NCBI GenBank assembly: GCA_047973435.1
Contig: JBKECA010000201.1
Coordinates: forward strand, 1 to 5,469
Direction: 5' to 3'
Length of the DNA: 5,469 bases
Origin: JBKECA01 sp047973435
GTDB taxonomy: Bacteria; Planctomycetota; Planctomycetia; Planctomycetales; Planctomycetaceae
The notes beneath the pieces are model-generated. The model was given only the letters and a program-made list of their open reading frames with translations, made no database searches and had not been told where the DNA came from. The position numbers were made by a program, and so were the translations under genes. Shown here piece after piece: positions 1 to 5,469 of the stretch (its first letter is position 1; the number at the start of each line of letters is the position of its first letter).

Positions 1-1
1 C

Positions 2-1120
2 GGGCATACGCTGGAGTACCTTGGTCGCACCACCGATCGGACGACGCTGTATTGCTACTACCTGGGCCAACGCTACGCTGATCTCGACGTGCCGTGGCAT
101 TATTCGTTCGTGATGTTTCTGGTGACCGTTCCTGTCGGGCTGCACCTCCTCGGCCTGTGGGGCGTCTGGGGGATGATCCGCAGCGCGTGGCAAAGATTAC
201 CCAGCAATCCCGAGGCGAGCCAGAGGGCGTCAGCCCCCGGACCGAACGTCGACGGCGCGTTGGTCCGGGTGCTGACGCAGCCCGGCTCGCCAGGAGACCC
301 CAATGATCACAGCGGCGGGAACGGCCGTTCCGATTCCGATCCGAAACCGTTGCTCATCACCGGCGTCGTGCTGTTCGTCCTGACGTTCTTCGCCCTGCCC
401 GGCATCACCGTGTACGACGGCGAACGGCTGTTCCTTGTCGTCTTTCCCCTGTGGGCGGTGCTGATTGGAATGAGCGTTCAGTTTTGCGGGAAGTGGAGCA
501 ACCTCATGGCGAGCCGGTCGGCGTCAGCCCCCGGACCCGACGCGATCGCAGCCCTAGCCAGTCCGGCTGCTGACGTATGCCGGCTCGCCGGCCATGATGG
601 TGGCCGACGCGCGTTTAGCGGTCGCCGAATCGCTATGGCTGTGCTCCTGCTGGCGGGCATCGGCGAAGGGCTGTGGGGGCTGATCCAGTTCAAGCCATGT
701 CACCTCAGCTACTACAATCTCGCGGTCGGCGGGCTATCGGGCGCGAACCGCCTCGGCTTCGAGCCGACCTACTGGCGCGACAGCTTCACCCGCGACTTCC
801 TGGAAGAAGTCGCTGCCTTCGTGCCCGATGGGGCGACGCTGTACATCGCCCCAGTTCTGCACCCCGCCAACCGCATCGACCTGCCGCTGCTCTCGCCGCT
901 GCTGCGGGAACATCACTTGCAAACCGATTCCTACGACGACCAGGCCCCGACCAAGCAGGACATTCGCTACGTGCTGGTCTTCCGCCGACACGCCGACCCC
1001 TGGGATGCACTCGAACCAGCCCCCACGGGAGCCAAGCTGCTCTGCGAAGTCCGCCGCGATGGCGTCCAACTGGCGGCGTGCTATGACATGCAGCCGGAGT
1101 CACAGCCACCAAAGCGGTGA
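2..1120 (+). CDS. GT39/ArnT-like polytopic membrane glycosyltransferase, C-terminal part (5' end outside window)
   Basis: The reading frame is open from the first complete codon at base 2, so the start lies upstream; the GTG at 89 is probably internal because the residues before it (LYCYYLGQRYADLDVPWHY) read as continuous protein. The visible 372 residues hold about four membrane segments (roughly 34-59, 117-133, 143-160, 209-228), then a soluble C-terminal domain. The block near 233-258 (HLSYYN, GGLSGANRLGFE, TYW), together with YDGERLFLVVFP, matches the C-terminal part of dolichyl-phosphate-mannose-mannosyltransferase-like (GT39/ArnT-like) proteins as I know them from planctomycetes. Such enzymes move a sugar from a polyprenyl-phosphate donor to an exported acceptor; the substrate cannot be read here. 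The catalytic N-terminal acidic motif is outside the window. Two palindromic repeats lie inside the gene (residues about 71-97 and 169-196) and enlarge two loops predicted to be cytoplasmic from the membrane order and nearby Arg/Lys. The frame remains intact, so the gene is probably functional. The family call is moderately sure, the exact activity is not. Confidence 0.72.
   Translation, partial: GHTLEYLGRTTDRTTLYCYYLGQRYADLDVPWHYSFVMFLVTVPVGLHLLGLWGVWGMIRSAWQRLPSNPEASQRASAPGPNVDGALVRVLTQPGSPGDPNDHSGGNGRSDSDPKPLLITGVVLFVLTFFALPGITVYDGERLFLVVFPLWAVLIGMSVQFCGKWSNLMASRSASAPGPDAIAALASPAADVCRLAGHDGGRRAFSGRRIAMAVLLLAGIGEGLWGLIQFKPCHLSYYNLAVGGLSGANRLGFEPTYWRDSFTRDFLEEVAAFVPDGATLYIAPVLHPANRIDLPLLSPLLREHHLQTDSYDDQAPTKQDIRYVLVFRRHADPWDALEPAPTGAKLLCEVRRDGVQLAACYDMQPESQPPKR
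214..291 (+). repeat. Palindromic repeat element, copy 1, in-frame inside the GT39-like gene
   Basis: Arms 214-243 and 262-291 are 30-base imperfect inverted repeats (25 of 30 positions complementary), separated by an 18-base loop. The outer end begins GGCGAGCC and its partner ends GGCTCGCC. Unpaired positions sit at arm positions 9, 11-13 and 22. The left arm matches the left arm of the copy at 508 in 27 of 30 bases, and the right arms agree in 25 of 30. The element is translated as residues about 71-97 of the membrane protein, including RASAPGP, and falls in the loop after the first visible membrane segment. No transposase is nearby. It is best described as a REP- or MITE-like, non-autonomous palindromic repeat; the family name is unknown to me. 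Confidence 0.8.
508..589 (+). repeat. Palindromic repeat element, copy 2, in-frame inside the GT39-like gene
   Basis: Arms 508-536 and 561-589 are 29-base imperfect inverted repeats (23 of 29 positions complementary) around a 24-base loop that does not resemble the loop of copy 1. Unpaired positions are arm positions 11-14 and 22-23, nearly the same places as in copy 1. It has the same orientation and the same reading frame as copy 1, and is translated as residues about 169-196, including SASAPGP. It lies in the loop between the third and fourth visible membrane segments. Conserved arms with a diverged loop suggest that the stem, not the loop, defines the element. Confidence 0.8.
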
Positions 1121-1195
1121 CTGTCCTCTCAGCCGGCAATCCTGTAGTCTCATCAACCGTTGGCGATAGGTTGTCGCCGACCGAACCTGTTCGAT

Positions 1196-1200
1196 GGAGA
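1196..1200 (+). promoter_or_regulatory. Ribosome binding site that sets the esterase start
   Basis: GGAGA lies seven bases before the ATG at 1208. This spacing supports 1208 over the in-frame TTG at 1160, which would add 16 polar residues in front of an otherwise normal signal peptide. Confidence 0.7.
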
Positions 1201-1207
1201 CGACATC

Positions 1208-2809
1208 ATGGCGCAATGCTGCTGGACCGGAAAACGATGGATTCCCTTTGTCGCGAGGCTGCTCGCGCTGGGACTGGGGCTGAACCTGACAATCGTGACT
1301 CAGGCCGAAGTCAAACTCCCCGCCCTGTTCAAGAGCCACATGGTGCTGCAGCGGGAGATGCCCGTCCCCGTTTGGGGCTGGGCGACCGCGGGGGAAGAGG
1401 TTCAGGTCTCCTTTCGGGACCAGACGCAGTCCACAACAGCCGGCAGCGATGGTAAATGGATGGTCAAACTCAACCCGCTGACCGTCGGCGAGCCCGGTAC
1501 GCTCACCGTGCAGGGGACCAACAAGCTCACGCTCGACGACGTCCTCGTCGGCGAGGTCTGGGTCTGCAGCGGTCAGTCGAACATGCAGTGGAGTGTGCAG
1601 GCCGCGATTGATCCCGACCTCGAAGCGCAGGCGGCCCACTTCCCGAACCTGCGCCTGTTTCAGGTGCCGCTCGTTGCCAAGCCGGAACCTCAAGATGATG
1701 TGAACGCGGAATGGAAACTCTGCACGCCAGAGAGCATTCCCGGCTTCACCGCTGTCGGGTACTTCTTCGGTCGGCAGCTGCATGAAGTGCTGGGCGTGCC
1801 GGTCGGTCTGATTCAGACCGCCTGGGGGGGCACCCGGGCCGAAGCCTGGGCCAGCCCGTCGGCGATGGCGGCTCGTGGCGAACTCAAGCCGATTCTCGAG
1901 GAATGGCAACGACAAGACGCCGCCTGGGATCCCGCCAAGGCGAAGGCGAGCTACGACGCGGCGCTGGCCAAATGGAAGGAACAGGTCGAGCAGGCCAAGA
2001 CCAAGAAGACCAATCCACCGCGCGCGCCGCAGGCCCCGCTCGATCCGCATTCGAGCCAGCATCGCCCGAGCAATCTGTACAACGCGATGGTTCACCCGCT
2101 CGTCCCGTACGCCATTCGCGGCGCGATCTGGTATCAGGGAGAATCCAACGCCAGCCGCGCGTATCAGTATCGACTGCTCATGCCGACGATGATTCAGAGC
2201 TGGCGCGACGCCTGGAAGCAGGGGGACTTCCCCTTCTATCAGGTCCAGCTGGCCAACTTCAGAGACATCAAGGCTGACCCGGGTGACAGCGACTGGGCCG
2301 AGCTGCGTGAAGCCCAGATGCTGGCGATCGATGCCCTGCCCAACGTCGGTGTGGCCTGCATTACCGATATCGGGGCGGCCAAAGACATCCACCCCAAGAA
2401 CAAGCAGGACGTCGGCAAGCGACTGGCTCGACTGGCGCTGGTCGACAACTACGGCTACGGCGACCGCATCAAGCGGAATGGGCCGACCTACAAGTCGCTC
2501 GACATCAATGGCGCGAAGTGCATCGTCCACTTCAACAATGGCGGGGCCAACCTCATCAGCTACTACAACGAGCCGCTCACCGGCTTCGCCATCGCGGGAT
2601 TTGATCAGAAATGGGTCTGGGCGAACGCCCGGGTCACCGGCCCGGACACGGTTGAGGTCACGCACCCCGACGTCAAAGAGCCGGTCGCCGTCCGGTACAA
2701 CTGGGCCGACAACCCCCAAGGGAATCTGTACAACCTCATGTATCTCCCGGCCTATCCCTTCCGCTCGGATGACTGGAAGGGAGTGACGGCGGACAACGTC
2801 AAGCCGTAA
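1208..2809 (+). CDS. Secreted sialate O-acetylesterase-like protein (SASA / CE6-type SGNH hydrolase)
   Basis: This 533-residue protein belongs to the SASA family, which removes O-acetyl groups from sialic acids or other sugars. Residues 1-33 look like a signal peptide: a basic stretch GKR, a hydrophobic core, and a likely cut after TQA (A33|E34). A beta-rich N-terminal domain with LFKSHMVLQREMPVPVWG leads to the SGNH core. GQSNM gives the nucleophile Ser124, WYQGESNA is the second block (Glu312), and the DIHP motif supplies Asp393 and His395 of the triad. Residues about 229-278 form a charged, probably helical segment ending in a proline-rich linker, placed between conserved blocks. The C-terminal part (YNWADNP, GNLYN) is also typical. 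All catalytic motifs are present, so it should be active outside the cytoplasm. True sialic acid specificity is not established; planctomycetes are known for many such esterases, probably used on acetylated polysaccharides. It lies 87 bases after the membrane glycosyltransferase, so co-transcription is possible but unproven. Confidence 0.92.
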   Translation: MAQCCWTGKRWIPFVARLLALGLGLNLTIVTQAEVKLPALFKSHMVLQREMPVPVWGWATAGEEVQVSFRDQTQSTTAGSDGKWMVKLNPLTVGEPGTLTVQGTNKLTLDDVLVGEVWVCSGQSNMQWSVQAAIDPDLEAQAAHFPNLRLFQVPLVAKPEPQDDVNAEWKLCTPESIPGFTAVGYFFGRQLHEVLGVPVGLIQTAWGGTRAEAWASPSAMAARGELKPILEEWQRQDAAWDPAKAKASYDAALAKWKEQVEQAKTKKTNPPRAPQAPLDPHSSQHRPSNLYNAMVHPLVPYAIRGAIWYQGESNASRAYQYRLLMPTMIQSWRDAWKQGDFPFYQVQLANFRDIKADPGDSDWAELREAQMLAIDALPNVGVACITDIGAAKDIHPKNKQDVGKRLARLALVDNYGYGDRIKRNGPTYKSLDINGAKCIVHFNNGGANLISYYNEPLTGFAIAGFDQKWVWANARVTGPDTVEVTHPDVKEPVAVRYNWADNPQGNLYNLMYLPAYPFRSDDWKGVTADNVKP

Positions 2810-2920
2810 CTGACGGCGATGACTCTTATACTGCCCGCGACAGCGAGTGAGATGATTCGGGCGTTAAAATCCCGCGAGGCAAAACGTATCAACATTGATC
2901 GCGTGCGGTATAGAACCTAT

Positions 2921-2945
2921 GGCCCAGCCTGTCTCAGGCTGGGCC
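2921..2945. terminator. Perfect hairpin between convergent genes, probable bidirectional terminator
   Basis: An 11-bp perfect inverted repeat (GGCCCAGCCTG and its complement) encloses a 3-base loop, TCT. It lies 111 bases after the esterase stop and 46 bases beyond the mrp stop, which is where a shared terminator would be expected. There is no run of T on either side, so intrinsic termination in the classical form is uncertain; the stem could instead protect 3' ends or act with Rho. Confidence 0.6.
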
Positions 2946-2991
2946 TTGCGTCTTGACTGCGGCTGAAGAATGCGTGAATGCGACAGAACTG

Positions 2992-4065
2992 TCAGAGCAC
3001 TTCCAGCGTTGGCATCTGGGGTGATTCCAGCAGGTTCTTGGCCACTTGAATGGCGGTACGTTCACACATCGCCATCAACGGTGAGCGGGAACTGCCGTCG
3101 ACGTGGAACAGGTCGCCGATGCGCCCTTCGTCACCGCAGATACGAATCTGCGGATCGGACGGGACCTCGCCCAGGAACGGCAGGCCAAGCTGCTCCGCCT
3201 TGGCTTTGGCACCGCCCCGTCCGAAGACCTCGCCGGTCATGTTCTCCACCATACCGAGCACGGGGATCTTGACCTGATTGAACATCGAGATTGCCTTGAC
3301 CGCGTCGAGCAGCGCCACCTGTTGCGGCGTGCAGACAACGACGGAACCGGTGATCTGCACGGTCTGCGACAGCGTGAGCGCGACGTCCCCCGTGCCGGGC
3401 GGCATGTCGATGACCAGATAGTCCAGCGGCCCCCAGTCCGTCTGATGCAGCAGCTGGGTCAGCCACTTGTGCAGCATCGGGCCGCGCCAGATCACCGCCT
3501 GATCCTCGCCAACCATAAATCCCATCGACATGACCTTAAGGCCGTTCGAGATCAGTGGCTCGATGCGGTCGATGCTGCGACCATCCGGTAGCTGCACCTG
3601 CTTGATAACTGGCTGCCCCTTGAGACCGACGAGGTGCGGAATACTTGGGCCGTAGACATCGGCATCGAGGAGCGCGACGCGGGCACCGGCATTCAGCAGT
3701 CCATACGCCAGCGTCGCGGAGACGGTCGACTTACCGACTCCCCCCTTGCCGCTGCCGACCGCGATGATGTTCGCCGCGTTCAGACCGATCGTCCCGCCCG
3801 TGTGCTTGCCGCGCACCTTCGCGGAGAAAGTCACCTCCACCGGCAGCCCGGCAAAGCGCTCGGCTGCCCGCGCCGTGATCGCCTGTGCGATGCGTTCCCG
3901 ATTGGGATACGCGGGGGTCGGGAGTTCGACCTCCACTTGCGCGCGACCCGCCTCCACCGACACGGTTTTGAGCATGTCGAGCTGGCCCAGCGGCTGGCCG
4001 ATCTCGGGATCGGGCAGGTCGGCCAGATTGGCTCGGATCTGTTCAGAAGTGGGCGTAGCGGCCAT
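2992..4065 (-). CDS. mrp: Mrp/ApbC/NBP35-family P-loop ATPase, iron-sulfur cluster carrier, lacking the CxxC motif
   Basis: This 357-residue protein has the usual length of bacterial Mrp. Residues about 5-85 form the MIP18/DUF59-like domain (LPDPEIGQPL, VEVELPTPAYP). The ATPase domain follows, with the deviant Walker A GKGGVGKS at 106-113, DADVYGPS at 134-141, WRGPM at 193-197 and the Walker B/switch motif DMPPGTGD at 220-227. Family members work as cytoplasmic dimers that hold and pass on Fe-S clusters in an ATP-dependent way. The usual CxxC after the GMVENM motif is absent: here GMVENMTGEVFGRGGA (271-286) runs straight through, and the only cysteines are 245, 310 and 334. The ATG at 4065 places the N-terminal domain correctly, but no clear Shine-Dalgarno precedes it. 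The frame stays open upstream to 4503, overlapping the next gene; an in-frame ATG at 4161 would add 32 residues of atypical sequence and is less likely. The PQQ-like gene lies upstream on the same strand, 265 bases away, so mrp probably has its own promoter. Confidence 0.93.
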   Translation of the reverse strand: MAATPTSEQIRANLADLPDPEIGQPLGQLDMLKTVSVEAGRAQVEVELPTPAYPNRERIAQAITARAAERFAGLPVEVTFSAKVRGKHTGGTIGLNAANIIAVGSGKGGVGKSTVSATLAYGLLNAGARVALLDADVYGPSIPHLVGLKGQPVIKQVQLPDGRSIDRIEPLISNGLKVMSMGFMVGEDQAVIWRGPMLHKWLTQLLHQTDWGPLDYLVIDMPPGTGDVALTLSQTVQITGSVVVCTPQQVALLDAVKAISMFNQVKIPVLGMVENMTGEVFGRGGAKAKAEQLGLPFLGEVPSDPQIRICGDEGRIGDLFHVDGSSRSPLMAMCERTAIQVAKNLLESPQMPTLEVL

Positions 4066-4113
4066 GGATTGAAACGGGGCAGGAGTAGAAGCCAATGGAA
4101 AGCAGCACGTTCC

Positions 4114-4134
4114 GTTTGCACTGCTATTGCAAAC
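4114..4134. promoter_or_regulatory. Dyad GTTTGCA-N7-TGCAAAC upstream of mrp
   Basis: A perfect 7-bp inverted repeat with a 7-base spacer lies 49-69 bases before the mrp start, in the 265-base gap between the propeller gene and mrp. Its size and spacing suit a dimeric repressor operator, or a small hairpin in the mrp leader. No convincing -35/-10 pair was found next to it. A 7+7 match can arise by chance, so this is a weak call. Confidence 0.35.
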
Positions 4135-4330
4135 AATGTTGCAGCGTTGCGTGGACGACATTGCAGATGGAGTGCGGGGGACTGGCAACCCCGACCACTC
4201 GGCTTCCCACGATTGAACTTCGTCAAGGCGTGCCTCTGAGGGGCAAACGATCGTCTGCTTCCGCAATTGCCGCGATCGAAAGACAACGATCCGAGCCTTG
4301 CGATGCGAGACCGCGGACGTTGGAGATCGA

Positions 4331-5469
4331 TCAGGGGCGCGGACGCAGATCAAGGCAGACCACCGTGCCCGCGACACTCCGGCAGTAGAGTCTTCCAGCG
4401 GCGAGTGCCGGTGCGGTCCAGCACTTCCCTGAAAGGACGGATGCGCGTGTCTGAGGCTGAAATGACTCCGGACTCGCGACTGCGAGTACGAGTTCCCCCT
4501 CACCGCCGAGGAGGATGAGTTGGGAACCGCAGGCGATTAGTGATGCCGATCCCAAACCGGCCTGCTCCCAACGTACCGCGCCGGTGGCCATGTCCAGGCA
4601 TTTGAGCTTGCAGTCTTCGCCAGCATCGCCATCGATGGCATACACCTGGCCATCAATCAGGACGCCGGGGCTCATCTGATTCCGCAGGTCACGATTCCGC
4701 CAAAGTTCTTTCACGCCATCCGGTGTGACTTCCAGCAGGCTGCTCCCCTTGGCGTAGCCGGATGACAGGAACAGCTGGTTGCCGTGAATCAGCGGATCGG
4801 CGGCATTGACTCCGTAGCGCGTGATCCAGCGATGCTCCCAGAGCCGCTGGCCAGTGGCAGGATCGACTGCGTGCAGTGCCTTGCCCGACATCAGCAACAG
4901 CGTGCGACAATCATGGAACGTCGCCAGCAAAGGGGTGGCGTAACCGGCATCGTCCGTGTTGTCCGATTTCCACAGCACTGCGCCGGTCTGGCGATCGAGT
5001 GCGACGCCAGCGCTCCCGGCATTCAGTAGCAGCCGATCTTCATCGACGACCGGCGATCCGGAGAATCCCCAGCTGGGAATGTTCACTCCACAGGCGTCTA
5101 CCAGATCAACCCGCCAGCGTTCGGCGCCGGTTGCCGCGTCGAGACACAGGACCAGTCCCTGACGACTGAAACTGTACACCGCGCCGTCGGCAACCGTTGG
5201 AGTGGAGGTGGGTCCACCTTCAAACAGATTGGGATCGAGTGCCGCCGGATAGCTGACTTGCCAGAGAAGCTCCCCGGAATCCGCATGCAACGCCGAGATC
5301 GTGTCGATATCGGCCGTGTTACCGATGGTGAAGAGACGGCCATCGGCAATCGCGAGCGAGGAGAACCCGGTTCCCACCTCTGCTCGCCAGAGAACGGGGA
5401 GACCGTCACTGGGCCAGTCAAATTGGAGGGGCTCAGCCGGGGCCTGACCATTGTGGGATGGCCCGCGCC
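4331..5469 (-). CDS. PQQ-like (BamB-type) beta-propeller protein, C-terminal part (5' end outside window)
   Basis: The frame is open to the window edge, giving 378 visible residues; the GTG at 5377 is internal, because upstream codons read RGPSHNG and then LPVLWRAE, the N-terminal signature region of planctomycete PQQ-like repeat proteins (usually WRGPxxxG). The blades are marked by repeated D-x-x-[TS]-G-x-x-x-W segments: ADSGELLW (62-69), DAATGAERW (110-118), DRQTGAVLW (158-166), DPATGQRLW (202-210) and DMATGAVRW (292-300). These are PQQ/quinoprotein-type propeller repeats. None of the enzyme's active-site features of true PQQ alcohol dehydrogenases can be recognised, so a binding or scaffold role outside the cytoplasm is more likely than catalysis. 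A signal peptide would be expected in the missing N-terminus. The C-terminus (VVCLDLRPRP) ends on a last propeller strand, so the 3' end looks complete. The role is unknown. The gene lies on the same strand as and upstream of mrp, without an evident functional link. Confidence 0.88.
   Translation of the reverse strand, partial: RGPSHNGQAPAEPLQFDWPSDGLPVLWRAEVGTGFSSLAIADGRLFTIGNTADIDTISALHADSGELLWQVSYPAALDPNLFEGGPTSTPTVADGAVYSFSRQGLVLCLDAATGAERWRVDLVDACGVNIPSWGFSGSPVVDEDRLLLNAGSAGVALDRQTGAVLWKSDNTDDAGYATPLLATFHDCRTLLLMSGKALHAVDPATGQRLWEHRWITRYGVNAADPLIHGNQLFLSSGYAKGSSLLEVTPDGVKELWRNRDLRNQMSPGVLIDGQVYAIDGDAGEDCKLKCLDMATGAVRWEQAGLGSASLIACGSQLILLGGEGELVLAVASPESFQPQTRASVLSGKCWTAPALAAGRLYCRSVAGTVVCLDLRPRP

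Noticed and set aside
89..91. GTG as the start of the membrane protein
   Set aside because: The frame is open to the window edge and the preceding residues look like continuous family sequence, so the gene is cut by the window rather than starting here.
1160..1162. TTG as the start of the esterase
   Set aside because: The ATG at 1208 has a well-placed GGAGA and gives a standard signal peptide.
1162..1178. Short inverted repeat GGCGA / TCGCC in the gap before the esterase
   Set aside because: Five-base arms with a 7-base spacer and no T tract are too weak to call a terminator or operator.
1100..2719. A 539-codon open frame on the minus strand opposite the esterase
   Set aside because: It is antisense to a gene with full catalytic motifs and a signal peptide. 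Its translation shows no recognisable domain, and such long shadows are expected in GC-rich coding DNA.
4175..4193. Small inverted repeat CGGGG / CCCCG in the gap before mrp
   Set aside because: Five-base GC-only arms with a 9-base spacer are expected by chance in DNA of this composition.
4066..4503. A 146-codon extension of mrp upstream of the ATG at 4065
   Set aside because: It would overlap the C-terminal coding region of the propeller gene by 173 bases, has no Mrp-like sequence, and the ATG at 4065 gives the family's normal length.
5375..5377. GTG on the minus strand as the start of the propeller protein
   Set aside because: Thirty more in-frame residues upstream contain RGPSHNG and LWRAE, typical of the N-terminal part of this family, so the start is beyond the window.

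Overview
The window is GC-rich, densely coding bacterial DNA. The gene families and their sequence style (a polytopic GT39/ArnT-like membrane protein, a secreted sialate O-acetylesterase-like SASA hydrolase, an exported PQQ-type beta-propeller carrying an RGPxxNG motif) point to a planctomycete. That assignment rests on family resemblance recalled from knowledge, not on a search.

Layout: two plus-strand genes converge on two minus-strand genes. Plus strand: the C-terminal 372 codons of a GT39-like membrane protein (2-1120, start lies before the window), then an 87-base gap, then a complete secreted SASA-family esterase (1208-2809). A 182-base convergent gap (2810-2991) holds a perfect 11-bp hairpin (2921-2945), probably a shared terminator. 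Minus strand: a complete Mrp/ApbC P-loop ATPase (2992-4065), a 265-base gap (4066-4330) with a 7+7 bp dyad (4114-4134) as its only notable structure, and the C-terminal 378 codons of a PQQ-like beta-propeller protein (4331-5469, start lies beyond the window).

The genes do not form an obvious single pathway. The membrane glycosyltransferase and the esterase could both act on surface or exported glycans and might be co-transcribed. Mrp is a housekeeping iron-sulfur cluster carrier. The propeller protein is a probable exported protein of unknown role.

The most interesting signal is inside the first gene. Two diverged copies of one palindromic element (214-291 and 508-589), each with about 30-bp imperfect inverted arms, lie in the same orientation and reading frame. 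Each adds a low-complexity segment containing ASAPGP to a loop predicted to be on the same side of the membrane. This looks like a dispersed palindromic repeat tolerated within a coding sequence. The second point is that the Mrp protein lacks the C-terminal CxxC usually linked to cluster binding. No defence system, CRISPR array, RNA gene or insertion sequence with a transposase was seen.
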